A stretch of DNA of 64,000 bases, taken from assembly GCA_032173965.1 (NCBI GenBank), contig CM063294.1, forward strand, positions 6,928,452 to 6,992,451. Direction: 5' to 3'. The notes beneath the pieces are model-generated. The model saw nothing but the letters and a program-made list of their open reading frames with translations, did no database searches and was not told the DNA's origin. Positions 1 through 13,476 of this stretch are shown here, one piece after another (the first letter of the stretch is position 1; every line of letters begins with the position of its first letter). The position numbers were made by a program, and so were the translations under genes. This stretch comes from Sitta carolinensis. Lineage: Eukaryota; Chordata; Aves; Passeriformes; Sittidae.

Positions 1-555
1 TCACTGTGACAGGGTATTAGTTAAGGGCATAACTAAATTCTTGGCTTTTTTTTACAGAGACCATGACATGCTGGTTGCTTCTAAGTTAAGAACTTTTATT
101 TCTGAGGGATAACTACCAGCTCTTTATGTTTAGGGAAAATGTTTTCTTTTGTATTTTTTCGTATTCCATCTGTCAAGAAAATTATTAATTGCTGCCATGA
201 CCAGGATGTTCAATAGATAATATACTTAAATCACCTAAATGGTAGAAAATTGTAAACATGTACTCTTAAATGGAGTCATTACAGGGAAAATTACTATGTT
301 GGAAGTTAAGATGACTTGCAGGAGCATATCAGTGATTTGATAACATTTAGAACAGTAAATTTAGACATTCAAATCTAGGATAGCAAATAGTTTACAGCAG
401 GTTGAGTAAAGCTTGAATAAGATATGCAATCAGAACTGAGGCAAAGATATGGCTTTAACTAAACTTCTCTGTGTCAAAATATCTGGTTTATATAATACAC
501 CTAGCAGAAATGGATGCTGCAGTAGATGAGATTTGTTATTGCTTAGATTTATTTT

Positions 556-590
556 TGTATATATACGTATTATATATATATATATATAAA
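556..590. repeat. TA microsatellite
   Basis: An interrupted TA run; the longest uninterrupted part is about 571-588. Confidence 0.85.
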
Positions 591-1838
591 ATTTCCCCTG
601 ACTTTTGACACAAACCAGTTCTAAAATGTGGATGGAAAGTTCATCTGTCTTCTGCTTTCTTCTGTGTAAGCCTGGGGAAGAATCACTTCTCTGATTTTTG
701 CAGACTCTGAAAGCACCAATTTTTTGGAATTTTTTTCCCAGGATGGAATGCAACATTTGAGAACGGTGACAAGTAAGATCCTTCTGTTTGCCAATTAGAA
801 TTACTTTCTGCATAACTACATTATGGTGTCTTTCTGGAACTTAGCTTTTTGTGGTACAGGGTCTTGCAATGCCATGTGCCAGAGTAAGGGGACAGGTTTC
901 ATTTAGAATGCAAGGAGGAAATGTAGTTGAAGAAGTGGCTGAAGACCAAGATGTTCTGTGGGGGTTTGCACCATTAGCAGGCTGTTTACAGAGATCCTGA
1001 CTCTTGCATACACTTCCCCCAACATTCCTCACAAGGGAGCTCTGTGCCAGTGGGTAGAGAACTGATAATTACATGACCAAGAGCATTGTATGCTTTTGTA
1101 TCTCTGCTGTAGGATGGTTTTATGCTTTTTGTAAATGAATTTGTGGGTGTTTTTTACAGAAAAATAGAATATATGCAGGACTCCTGATACGAAGCATGTT
1201 CTGTGAGGTAATGACATTCCCATCCTATTTAGCCAAAAGGAAAACAAAAGGAGGCAGAACAGAGGATTTTTTTTTTCAGAAATTAAAGACTTTCCTCATT
1301 TGAAAGCCCAACAGTTTTACTTGCCAAGATTCATCTAATGCATTACCAGATATGAGTCTCCAACTCAGCCCGCAATAATTTCTATTTGACTGATGGAACA
1401 CAGTAATCTCCCACAAATGAGAGAATTATGTGTATGATGGCCTTGCTTTGTTCTCCATTTCCTGCTACCACCATTGAGTCACATGAATCTTAAACAGTCC
1501 TGGATGACTGTATTTTGTGTTGTCTCAGCTGTGCCTTCTGCTGTCTGCTCACTCAGTTTCAGCTGCTTGGAAATTTTCACTTCTGCAAGTAAAATGGGTT
1601 CTCCCACATTTTGCTCTGGTAAACCAGCACTGGGCATTTTTGTTGTATTATTAGACTTGTTCAGCAGTTTAACTTCTCACAGGCAGCTTATTGTCTATGA
1701 AATCCTAAGGACAATTTTAAAAGCAATTGCTTGGCAAATATATTTAGTTTTCAGACCATATTGAGAGGCTGAGTGTTCACACCAGCTACCCTTCAGTAAT
1801 GCATTTGATCTTTATTTTGCAACTATTTTCTTTTTTCC

Positions 1839-1997
1839 TTGGTTTTTTTTGTTTGATTTTTTTTTTTGTTTTGTTTTATTTTGCTTGTTTGTTTTTGTGG
1901 GGGGGTTGGTTTGGGTTTTTTTTTTTTGGTGTATTTGGTGGGGTTGGTTTGGGTTTTTTATTTTGTTTTTTAAGTTGGTTTGGTTTTGTTTTTTTTT
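1839..1997. repeat. G/T-rich low-complexity tract
   Basis: The tract consists almost only of T and G, with repeated ggtttgggttttt-like units and a run of seven G near 1900. The 66-residue frame across it, rich in Phe, Gly and Leu, is a composition artefact. The G runs are too widely spaced for a strict G-quadruplex motif. Confidence 0.85.
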
Positions 1998-2097
1998 AAA
2001 TTTTCTGATAGGGCTTAATTTTAATTAAGTCCTAAGCATAATTTGGAGGTAAAGCTCCATTTTTCAATTTAAAATCATGCAATCATTTGCACTAGCT

Positions 2098-2234
2098 GGA
2101 ACTCTGGAAGTGTTCAAAGCCGGTGTGAGGGGGCTTGAGGAACCTGGTGGAGGTGACCCTACCCATGGCAGGGGATTTAGGACAGGGTGGTCATTAAGAT
2201 CCCTTCCAGCCCCTTAACATTTTGTGATTCTGTG
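2098..2234 (+). mobile_element. CR1 LINE fragment, 3' tail
   Basis: The segment matches the usual CR1 3' end in order: a stretch like gaacctggtggaggtgaccc, then the block catggcaggggattt, then gatcccttccagcccc, ending in a tail resembling ATTTTGTGATTCTGTG. It is a 5'-truncated, diverged copy of under 140 bases in the same orientation as the host gene. It carries no coding capacity. The boundaries are approximate. Confidence 0.85.
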
Positions 2235-3534
2235 CATTAAAATAAAGTCTTTGGACTGCCTACAATGTTTCAAATATCCTTGTTATTCCAAAATATCTTC
2301 TGCAAGGAAGCAAGAGACCTGTCCTACATTTTTGCTACAATATTATATTTCCAGAAGCTGGACAGAAAGTGTTTAAGGACTTTTAATGCACATTCATGTT
2401 AAGCAAAAGATTTTCTCAAAATCTTTCTCACTTTGGGGATTTCAGAAGAGATTAGAAGAACCTGGACCTCTTTTCTGGGGAGCAGATGTTCTAATCTTGA
2501 TGGTGATACCTGTCAAGGGGGGCAGGTGTTTCTGGTTCCATCCCATTTGTGCCTCTCTTGCCTTCGTGCCAACTGGGGCATTGTCCAGCCTCAGGGAGGA
2601 AGAGATAATAAACATTATAATGAGGTACCCTGTGGCATAAATCTCACCAATAGTGTCTCAGAGTAGTGTTGACATTTGTTAAAATAAATAGATTTTATGC
2701 ATACTTTTATTAGGATGGCTGAAGTGTCAGTAGCTTTCTGTTCTCCAATTAAAAATACAAGTTTTCTTAAGTTTGGATATATAGGCATTGAAAGAGGAAG
2801 TAAAAAGTAATTTTTGCAAGACGTGTTTGAACATGAGGCTGTCAATCTGTCAAGTGTTTCTATTGTGTTAAGTGGTAATCTTTTTGTGCTGGTGCTCACA
2901 TCTATAGATGCAATTACTGACTTTTCCTGACTCTTCCTTTGCCAACACTTGCCAAAGCTAATTCACATGCAGCTGTCTACTCTTGCCCAAGAAATGAGGT
3001 GAATTCAATTTCTGTGTACAGATTTTCACATCTATTAATAAACATAATGTGTAAGAACCTTTAAATCTTGTAGGCAGGTGGTCAAAGCAAGAACGTTTTG
3101 GAAACTTTTAGAAATAAATGCCAATGTACTAAGACATCATGTCAAACTGAAGTCATGTAGCTGTTGCAAAGACTTGAAAAAAAAGTGAATACTGTACAAT
3201 TATGTAGAATTTCGAGTACAAAGAATTTCTGCATTGACAAGGAAGCCTTAGCACCCCAATCTCATTATTTAGAACTCGTGGGGCAGGACAAGTCTGGTTG
3301 TGTCTCTTTTCTTGCACAGTCAATACAGATCCTGCATAAGGAAAGGAACTTGAATCCCAGCGTGTTGCTTCAGTGAATTAATTGTTGTTTTAAATAAACA
3401 AGGTATCAGCTCAGGCCCAAGGTGTGGCCCAAATGCTGTTTTTCATTCTCATGCAAATAGATCTTTTGTAGGTTCCAAGGAATAAAGGAGAGGAATGCAG
3501 CTACTGTTATTTCTAATAACACTGCTTCTGAGAA

Positions 3535-3706
3535 CTGAAGATCTGGACATGAAACAAATCACCCAGCCTCTCTGTTCAGTTATTCTATTCGGTAAATTGG
3601 AATGCTAAAACCTACCTTCTCACAGGGGTGTTGTGAAGATTAATTAATTAGTTTGTAAAGTGCTTTGATCCCACAAAACACTACATAAATGCCAAGCATT
3701 ATTATG
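3535..3706 (-). mobile_element. MIR-like SINE relic
   Basis: Read on the + strand, this follows the reverse complement of the MIR consensus block by block. It has a cctctctgt block, a ggtaaattggaatg block like TGTAAAATGGGGAT, then acctaccttctcacagggg and tgttgtgaagattaa. It closes with gtaaagtgctttga and acataaatgccaagcattat. The copy is diverged, as expected for a SINE older than the mammal-bird split. The boundaries are approximate. Confidence 0.8.
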
Positions 3707-6159
3707 AAGAATTATGAAATGCCAGCCCTCATGTGCACCTTGGGATGGCCAGGTTAGAGATCCAAATCTGCTTCCTTTTCTCACAATCACATTGTTCCAC
3801 TTTTCCTACGTAGCAGCCCATTCACAAAATGAGCCAGCTTTAGGAAAGATGCAGTTTCTGGGAAAAAAAAGGCAATCATTGACTCTCATAATATCCTTTT
3901 TCAATTAAGGACTCGTAGATTATTATGCATTTTTTTCTGTAGGATTTGGAATGGCATCTTTTCACCATTCATCTGCAGCAGGAGGGAGAGTAATTGTGTG
4001 TTAAATATCTCCCCTATCTGAAAGAAAACAAAGATATCTTTCTATTTCAGTCCCTTTATTAGATTTTAAGTATAGGATAAGTATTCAGAAGGGTCTTTTG
4101 CTTTTATTTTTTTATGAAGTGGCTGTTAAGTCATTAGTATGTGAATAATTAATTCAATTAAGCTTAAGGGAAAAAAAAAAAAACAGCTTTAAGTTACAGG
4201 AATCCTTTCCATTAAAAGCCCTATTATCCAAAATTATTACATTGCAATGAAGTGAAAAAAAATCTGAGTTTTATTGCCTAACAGACAGACTGTGGCATTT
4301 AGTCTTTATTAGTAAGAAAAACTCCATCAGCTACAGAACCATGAAATAGTTTAAGTTGCTCCAAGGCTATTGCATATTCCAAAAACATATAGAGGTCATT
4401 GAACATTTAATCTTAAATTAAAAAATATTAATTTATATAATTTAGAATTACAGCAATCTATCATTTCTCCTCTGCAATGTCTTTGATCATATCATGTGAG
4501 CTGGTAGTTGGTGATCCTGAGAAGGGAGAGTTTCCAGTTGGAGTCATGCACCAGATCTCAGAATGCTCTGATCAAGACTCAGCTAATGGGATAGATGTTA
4601 AATGTGTGTATACAAACACTTACTGAAATATAAGATATATAGTTGATAAATAAATACAGTATATTTGTGTATGTATACATTCTACTTGCATATATTGGGT
4701 TTTTTTTAATTAAAATTGGTAAACTGCAAGGTGGATCTCAAAAGTAGGAGCAAGGTTGGGGTCCTTGCATATGGAAGAAAAATAAAAGTTATGACACCGT
4801 CTGTAGAACTAAAAATACATCTTGTGGATCACACATGATCCCTTTCTAGTTGTGATTTTGCACATGAAGCTTTTCTTTTACATTTTTAATGTAAGACATT
4901 GTAGAATACTATTTCTTGAAAGAAAGAATATGAGGTTTTTCCCTATCAAATGTCTTATCTGAAGGTGTAAGTACTTGGATTTAGTTTTTATTGTTCTTAA
5001 ATATCTAATTTGGATGATTTTTTTTTTCACCCAAAAAACATTTCTGTTATGTTTTAATGTATTTTCTGGCAAGATAATCGCTGATTTGTTCACCCAGTGT
5101 TTTATCCTACTTTGTTATTCAACTTTACAGAATAGTGAAATATTTTCTGAGAGATAAGAATTACCTAAACTCCTCAAGTGTAAGGGGTTTGTTAGGACCT
5201 TTTTTCCTTGCATCTCCTGGATCTATTTTTATTTGTTTCTCAGAAAATTGAAATTTCTTGTGGTTGTGCAAAGTAATTGAAGAGAGCTTTTCTTGGAACA
5301 GTTTTCAGTCCTGCTTAGAAGGAGAGAAATTAGAATAAGTTATAAGAAATTCTAGGGGTTTGTGCTTCCAGGTAAGTTGTCCAGACTCAGGATCTGTATA
5401 AGCCTCTGCAGAAGAGCACTTCAGAGCTATGCCTATCAGTGATTTTTAGACTGAGATGCAGATATTTCTACTTGCTGTTCAATGATTAGAATTTTTTTCT
5501 CCTCTAAATTACTTGTGTAAGATCACTTTTTTTTTCCTGATGCTTTTTTTTCTTTCTGTATAGTCATTCCTAGAACATTTACTGCATCTGCTAGTCTAGA
5601 ACTATCTGAGAAGAGAGAGAATAGAAAATGTTTGGAAAACCCTTTTTTTTAAAATTTACATGAATGTGCCATCTGTAGCAGCAGATGGCAAGAATGTCTC
5701 AAGGCCAGGAGGAGACTGAGAGCAAATCACAAGAAGAAACTACATGAGGCATGTTCCTTGTGTCAGAGGAGAAGGACCTCAGCAATCCCCTCACTGGCCT
5801 GCAGACTGCTCCCCCAGAAGCTGCTGCTCCCGGAGCAGAGGGAGTTCCACGGTGCTGTAATCAGTACAGCAGGGATCCCCGCAGGGCTTGTGCTCTGTAG
5901 ACATGATCTTTTCTGGAAGTCGTTCAGAAACAAGCAAATCTTCAGGACCCTAAATTATTCTCAGTATGGGCTGTAAATCCCCATTCAGCATTTCACGGGA
6001 GGGTTTTCCAGAGTGCCTTATCCTGCTCACCTTCTGAACTGAGGGCAATTTTCTACATCTTCCTGTGGAACAGCGTGTCATTTTTGAGAGAACTTAAAAA
6101 AGAACCCTGCAGTATTTGCAAAATATAGAATACTCATGACCTCATTCAGTGGTTTACCA

Positions 6160-6550
6160 GACCGTTTTTTATGGTGGCTGCTGCTGACACATCCACACAT
6201 CTTTGAAATCCCTCCAGGGATGGTGACTCCACCTCTTTAACGCAGCCTGTTACTGTGCTTAACAGCCCTTACAGTAAACAAGTTTTTCCTTAATGTGCAA
6301 TCCACACCTCTCCTACTTCATCCTGAGGCTGTTTGCTCTTGCCCTTTGCTTCTTACTTGGTAGAAGAGCTGACCCTCACCTGGCTCCAGCCTCCTGCCAG
6401 GTCCTGAGACTCCTTTTCTCCAGGCTGCCCTTAGGAGAGAGGCTCCAAACCCTGTCCCAGCTCCACTGCCCTGCTCTGCCCTTGTTCCAGTCCCTCTGCC
6501 TTCCTTGCAGGGAGGGCTCCTGAACTGAGCCCTGCACCTGTGCCAGTCAT
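6160..6550 (-). mobile_element. CR1 LINE fragment, antisense to the gene
   Basis: The + strand shows the reverse complement of the CR1 3' region. Blocks resemble tctccagggatggtgactccacc, cagcctgtt, cccttacagtaaacaagtttttcc and ccttttctccaggctgccc. Near the right end gctcctgaactgagccctgcacc matches the usual agaactgagcacag block. Stop-free frames of up to 117 residues overlap this segment but only reflect its GC-rich composition. The copy is 5'-truncated and lacks the terminal tail at its left end. Confidence 0.85.
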
Positions 6551-9500
6551 CCCATTGTCTTTCCACAATGGCAAAAAATACATCATCATTCTTCTGCTGC
6601 ACAGTGGCCCCCTGCTCCTCATGTGTGTTGCCCAAAAAAATACTTACAGCTTCTGGTGTGTTTTCATCCACTGACAGGGATCTGTCTCAGGACTGTTTAT
6701 TAAAACACATTTTAAAATATTTGCTCCAAAAATCCATCTTGAAAAGTGAAAGGCATATGAAAGCATATGACCTTTTAATGTTGAAGGTCTCCTTTTCCCA
6801 AGGCCCTCTGCAGGGTTGTAAAGCCACTGGGGATTATAAAGCAAACATTTGTTTTCACATGAAAAATGTAGTGATAGACCTTAACAATCCCTCCAAGACT
6901 AAGATATCTTTACTGCTGAAGGTGTTGTATGCCAGCTTTCTTCCTATTTAAAGTGGTAATGGAAAATTTATTCAGTGTTTATTGAGAAAGGTTATGGTGC
7001 ATTCTCTGCAGTGTCAGAATGGAGAAAAACATGGGATGTGTAGCTGATGGGGAAGCACTTTGAGATCTCAGTTTAACTTGCATTAATGGAAGCTGAAACA
7101 GTAGGTTTAGGACCAAGTGGCCCAGCATTATTTGGCTGGCTTCTTCCTTAGGGATCACAACTTTTTAGCCTACTTCAGTGTGTTGTCACTCCAGAACCTG
7201 TCCCCATGTGGAGATACCTGGGTAAGCATCAGAAATGTTGGTGCTAGAAGGAAAATGTTCTTTATCACAATGTTAGCAACCACAAATTCTGTCCTCTCTT
7301 TTTTGTCCTTTGCTATTCTGAATTTCTTTGTTGTGCCGTTTTTTACAGCATTTGTTAGTGGTAGAAATGCTAGCAAAAATTAGCTATCAGCAATAGACTT
7401 TTGTGTGGTTTTGGGAGTTTTTAATTTAAAACCAAGATGTGCACTTTAGAATAATAGTCTTGTACCTTAACAGGGCAAAAGGGCTGATATTGCATAGGAA
7501 GAAATCCTCACAACGAAATTTGGAATGCTTCTGCTGATGTGGAAAACCAAGAAAGCAAATTTACTGCAATCATAAAACTTGTTGCAGTCTACCTCATAGA
7601 TATTTTTGCCAAAATATTAGAAATTTCAGGCAATGAAAACTACTTGGAAAGAACTTAGAAATCCCTTGAACTCAGACAACTGCAAGACATTTGTTTGTGG
7701 TCAGCTGGGGAGGTAAATTCTTGTTAGACCTTGCTGATAAGCTCTGTCGTGTCAGGGAGATATCATCACCTGTGTTTTCATCATACCCTTCACTGTCTAG
7801 GAGATGGCTTGTGACTTTTCCCTTTGGTTCTCTCTGCAAAAAACTATTTGATCATCAGTGCATGAGATGGAAAACAAGATGAAGGCAAGGAGGCAAATGC
7901 TGAATATTCATTCCTCTCTCCTTCTATTTTTCATTACACACAACAGGAGCTTATTTCATAGTTCCATCCCGGGGTATATCTTATTCTTGGCAAGCAACTG
8001 AGAGAAAAGCTCTGTGCATCTTTAAACACCAGTCTGTGGGCTGCTTCTGCAAGGGGGTCTCTGAAGCACATACAGTTGGAATGTACAAATATTACATTAT
8101 GGTTATCCTGAAATGCCTTTGGATATTGTTTCAGAGCATTAATGTTGCTGGAGAAATGACACGTACAACAGAGAGGAGATGACTTTTGGTTGCTCTTGGA
8201 TTTTTAAAGAGGTGGTAGAGGAGCTATAAGAAAGATATGCCATTAGTCATTTTCATGTAACTTTGCTATGCCTTCCAGAAATGCATTCAAGAGCTGCAAT
8301 ATTTATCTGAAAAAGAATTTTCTGAGGACACTGCTGTGTGTTAAAGAAACATTCACCCCTTCTCCCAACCAAACAGAGTCATTTATTTCCTTTTGAAGAA
8401 AGAGATACTGAAGATATACTCAAGATTACTTTTTTAATAGTCTCCTATCTTCATCTTCTAGTGCAAGGTGGTTCCATATTATAAAGTCATAGTATAATTT
8501 CAATTAAATTATTTTTCCATTATTAAAACTGAAGGATATGGATAAAATGTTGAATGCTGGTGTTCAGGAAGGTGTTATATTTTGTAGTTATATATGTCTG
8601 TAATAATACAAATACAAAAAAACTTAGCCGGGCTTTGAAGGGTCCTAGAGCAATTTCCAGATGCATATACTGCAGTATTCAGAATTATGACTTTTTTAAA
8701 AAGAAAATAGTTAGCTTAAAAGATGAAAATAACCCTGAAAAATCTGAGGAGACCAGTTACAATCCTAGAAGAAATTAAAATCTGATTGAGCAAGATCTTT
8801 GTAGACAAGAATTAGGAGGAAACCTCTCCCCTGCACAGGTGGTTCTGTAGCTGCAGGTGAGGTGGCACTGCTGTAAATCAACAGCAGCTGCACTTTGCCT
8901 TTCAAGTCTGTCCTCATCTCTTTTCTGCTCCTCCTTTGATTTAACTGGACAGACCCAAAGTTTACATCATGGCACTCTTTTTATAATTGTACACTTGACA
9001 CTGGTTCCAAAACCATATAAGAAAGGTATGTGTAGGAATATCTCAGATTCTGATACTTGGGTATTGTAGTAAGTGTTGTTTCTGTAGTTTTGTTTATTTA
9101 TTTATTTATAGAAATAAAGTATCCTTATACTCTGAGACTTTTCAAATTCTGTTTCAGTTGAGAGAAATGAGCTGGATATCAGTGTTTTGCTCATTAGTTT
9201 AGACAGGGATGAGCAAGTGAAAAGCTTTGTTCCTTGCAGTTATTTGTTGCTCAGCACCTCTCACCAGCCCTGGAAAACATGATGTTCAAAGTGCTTTTTG
9301 AAAGACATTGACAGTTCAGGCCTAGTGTGACAATGTATTGTCTTCTGTTCTGAAAGTGTGATGCCAGTTGGGAGAACAGGGTGTCAGCTCTGCATCAGGG
9401 GATTTATCTACTGAAAAAGTTTGAGTGAATCTGTTTTGTGCCCAGGAAAATGGGAGAATTTCCATTTAGATAAACAAGTCCCTCTCAGTGTGGAGGTCAA

Positions 9501-11711
9501 CATCAAAGGGTCAGCATTAGCAAAATATTGCCCTCTTGTTTGAGCATAACTTCTGTTTATTTTCAATATTGGCTAGTAATGAAAATAGCTCCCCTACCCC
9601 TTCCCCTCCAGTTTTTAATTCATCAAATATAGTCTTAACACTGAGCAAGTTTTCCTGCTTTCTTATGATTGTTTTGAAAATGCATTATCCTCTCCCCTTC
9701 TGGCTTTGCTTAAGTTTTACTATTCTGTCTCATCGCTGTGCTCACCCATGCTTTCTGCTTAGCAATTTTCTAATGCAAAAATCTCTCCAAGCTCTAAAAT
9801 TTTTGGAAAAGTGGTGTGTTTTTGAAGTCAGTTTTTCATGGAGTTACAGACCTTTATTATCCCGAGTCATTGTTTTTCACTAAAATTTAGCATGTGCTCG
9901 ATTTTCTTTCTCCTTATTGTAGAAGAGGGAGGAGGGTTTCCTTAGGTTAATAGCCCTGGATTGTCAGTGTATTTGATGTCATGCTTCTGCTTACTAACTG
10001 CTCTTTCCAAAGGCACCATTTTCATGCAAATCCAGTGGGACTGTTTTTAGAGTATTGTTTTGGAGTCACTGTGACAGCTTCAGTAAATGTGAATTTAAGT
10101 TTATTTGTCTAATGAAGAAGAGGATCTTGGCTAATGACTACATAGTCATAAGTGATGATGCTTTTCCTCCTACTCCCTCATTGCTTAGAGCATATATTAA
10201 TTGTGCAGATGGTAGTGGCTTAGCTATGTGATAGTTCCCTTTCCATCTCCTCCTCTCGTGGCATTTACACTGTGCAAAGAGGGTGTATTGCCATCTTGTT
10301 ATTTAGGAGGGTTTGTGATTCATCACCTGCCTTTTAAATCCAATACTATGATCACATCTTGTTGCTAAGAGGCGAAATTTGCACGTGCACTTTCTTCTTT
10401 CGAGTACAGCTGTGCCAAGTTTTGCCTGAAACCTTCAAGCAAATCACAGCCAGGAGCATTGAATTTCCATCTTCATTCCTACTACCAACAGGTGAAATCA
10501 GCAGTGCCAGGTCTATGCTGGTAACTGTAAGTCATTCCTTATGGCTTCGAGAGGTTCTCAGACTTTTCAGTCTGTAAACTTGCCAGAGCTTAAGTCAGGA
10601 TTTACAGGTATTGAAGTTTCACTAAAAGTATTTATTTTTTAATTGCTAGAATTTGAATGTAGTTGTATGTGACAGGTAGAAAATAAATACTTTTATTACT
10701 TTTTTGTTTTGCTTTTCTTTTCTACTCTTGCATTTATTTTTTTTATGGTTTGCAAGAAACAACAGGAGTAATTTAGGCACAACTAATGAAGACAATTCCC
10801 TAAAATTTTATTTCTTCTTTGCTTTCATCTGTCTTTTTTGGCTGCTCTGCTCCCCAGATTTTCTATTATTGCTTCTTTCACACAATAGTATTGACATTTC
10901 TGTGTTCGAACACTTTCTGTGTTTGTTCTCCAAAGAAGTCACAGATTTTATGTATTTTACTTATAATTTAAAAGCTTGTTTTCTTCTAAATATCACTGCT
11001 GTATTCTGGATTATTGTTTGCAAATACTAGGGCAACTTGGTTTAGTCTCTTTTGCTTTTTGTTTGTTTAAGAAAAATCCTGTGCTGCAGGTATAATTCAA
11101 GTTCATGGTTACTTTTTAGAAGTTACAGTTCTTTCCCTAGCAATGAGAGTTCTACACAGGTGTGTCCTTAGCAAGTTCATATTTATTGTCTCTGGCCATA
11201 CAGGGATGAACACCCCTCACAGCATGCAGGGGCCAGGGGATGGTGAGCCTTGGGGAGTGACACAAAGTGAAGCTGAGAGAGAGGACTCAGGGAGGTGTCA
11301 AGGTTCTGGGATAGAAACAGAAATGTGAATGAATAAGGGAACTAAAAAGAAGTAGAAAGAACCTGAAGGGAACCTGGTTTTCATCAACACAGAGTTGTAG
11401 GCTTGACCCAGAGCATGATTTCTGTTACCTAACACAGGAAATGCAAATATTATGCTTTGCATAATATGCCAAGTAAGGTGCTGGTACTCTGAATTTAGGA
11501 GTGTCTCTGCTATTCCAAGAACAGAGAAATTATTAATATCCTTTTAAGGCACTGCAGTCATGTTTTAATCTGTTGATAGAAGGAGACGTTGAGTAAATGG
11601 AAAGCTGAGACAGATGCACTGCACCACAAACAAACTCGTAATGCTGTCAGCATCAAAAATTTGAGATGGTTACTGTTGAAAATTCTGAAAAGTGGAGCCA
11701 CTTTGAGCAAG

Positions 11712-11778
11712 CTGGTTATTGCCTCAGTTTCTGTGTCTCTATGAAATGTGGATCACAATATAAACAGACTCCCATTTA
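11712..11778 (-). mobile_element. Possible MIR-like fragment
   Basis: The + strand reads ttattgcctcagtttctgtg followed by tctctatgaaatgtggatcac. This resembles the MIR reverse-complement block GCCTCAGTTTCCTCATCTGTAAAATGGGGAT. Only this one block is recognisable, so chance similarity cannot be excluded. Confidence 0.35.
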
Positions 11779-12923
11779 AATTCCAAAGAATGGTTTCTGT
11801 AACTCAGTACTGATGTTCGTGTGATTACTCTTCTTTTGTCAGCTCGGAGAGACAGCAGGAGAAAAACATTTAACCTTAACAGGAGAGTTATTAAACTGCT
11901 GACATGGTTCACTAAATTTCTGGTCTGTGGTTAGAAGTGAGATTTACCACCTGAGAGAGGTTTTGTAGAGTCACTGGCTTTAGCATTAGATTAAATGAAC
12001 ATAGGTAATGCATGACAGTAGTGATGTATTCTGGTCAGTGCTTGAAATAGCTGAAAGAAAATTTGTGTCAAAATTCTGTTGTGACAAAAAACCCTGAAAG
12101 AACCAAACAAAACCCAAACTGCTGGATATTTCTCCTAACAGAAATAATAAAAAGCATTTAGCTACATACTTGAGAACATGTACTGGGAAATGAGAAAAAT
12201 GCTGGACTGGCTTATACAGAGAATTGTCTTACCCATTTAAAACATGGCACAGATAACTTTCATGTGTCCCATGCTGGTCTCCTGGGAATCCTGCTTGCCC
12301 TTAAAAGTGTGGCTGCTTTGTTACTCTGCATCCTCTTCTGACCTCATATTGCAGGCAGCACTAACTTGAAGTCCCCAGCCCTGCTAAGACTTTGCTGTCG
12401 GGTAGTTATTTCTGAAAAGCTCTTCCAGCATATTTCCCACGAGCAATCTGCCACATGGAGGAGCAATGGTTTTGTTACTGTGCCAGGGTTATCCTTGCAC
12501 ATTGAAAACTTTAAAAGGTCAAGACCACCACTGCCCAGGTGGACAGTGAAAAGAGCCATGACTTTTCCCCATGTAGGTGATAGCAGTGCTGCCGTGCTTG
12601 GGGTTCTGTGGGTTTTGCTTGAGGGGCTGTGGCTGCGTTGCTCACGAGTGAGTGAGGATGGTGAGGATGTGTAGGAGGGGACAGAGCAGCCCCCAACCTC
12701 TGTGCTGTGCCTCGGGGCTGGCTCTGGGCTCAACCTGCTGTGCCAGTGGTGCTTTGCTTTATGCCGGTGTTTGCAGTCTCCTCAAAGCACCTGTGCATTT
12801 AATCAAGTAAATGCTTCCCAAGGCTCTGAATTTGATTTACTGAGTTGCAGCATGTGTCGTCCTATTGTTGATGTATAAAAGACTTTTAAGTAAAGCATAG
12901 GAGTAATTTTAGAGATTGACTGG

Positions 12924-12958
12924 AAAAAAAAAAAAAAAAAAAAAGAAAGAAAGAAAGA
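12924..12958. repeat. Poly-A tract followed by GAAA repeats
   Basis: Twenty-one A residues (12924-12944) lead directly into three to four GAAA units. No retroelement body is recognisable upstream, so this is annotated as simple repeat only. Confidence 0.85.
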
Positions 12959-13379
12959 GGTAGGTGCACTTTCTACAGTAAAATGATCACTTAAAATTCC
13001 CTGAATCGAAGGAATGGGTCCTGGACAGGTCTGATATATTCGAGATAAACATTTAATTTCCCATTAGATGTATGTTTGCTGTGTTGGGCAGAACTGATAT
13101 TTTCCAGCTGACTTTTCATCTACCTCAAATGTGAAGTAGTTTAAAATTGTTTCTTGGGGAAAAGAAGGTTCATGTATAGACAAGAAACAGAAAAATCAAT
13201 GGGGGGCATGTTTTCTAAATTAAATTATAAAAGTACACAGTACAAAGAACTCCTTCATATGTAGCCCATGTATTGATTTAACTTTCAGTGCAGTGTGAAG
13301 TGTTAAAATGCAGTTCTGGCTGCACAGAACGTTAGAAGTGATCCCCACTGTCTGCATAGGTCTAGAGGAAGCTGAGACC

Positions 13380-13476
13380 TGATTAAACTCTGATTAGGAT
13401 CAGTTGAACTCAGACTAGCTTTGAGAGGGAGGGTCTCAGAGTCTGAGTTCCTCTGATTCTAATCTGACTCTAGTCA
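13380..13476. repeat. Long imperfect inverted repeat (97-base hairpin)
   Basis: Bases 13392-13416 pair with 13440-13464 at 22 of 25 positions plus one G-U wobble if transcribed. An inner 5-base stem (13422-13426 with 13434-13438) closes on the 7-base loop gggaggg. The stem continues outward, less perfectly, to 13380 paired with 13476. By hand count this gives about 37 pairs. It lies in the intron in the transcribed orientation. I recognise no named element or microRNA in it. Confidence 0.75.

Noticed and set aside
1799..1999. 66-residue Phe/Gly/Leu-rich frame resembling a membrane peptide
   Set aside because: It is the translation of a G/T simple repeat.
6293..6671. Frames of 63-117 residues near 6300-6670
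   Set aside because: They lie largely over an antisense CR1 fragment and are not in the CR1 coding frame order.
12344..12733. 129-residue - strand frame with overlapping + strand frame
   Set aside because: Both strands are open over the same GC-richer bases. No domain or initiation context, and it lies inside the intron.
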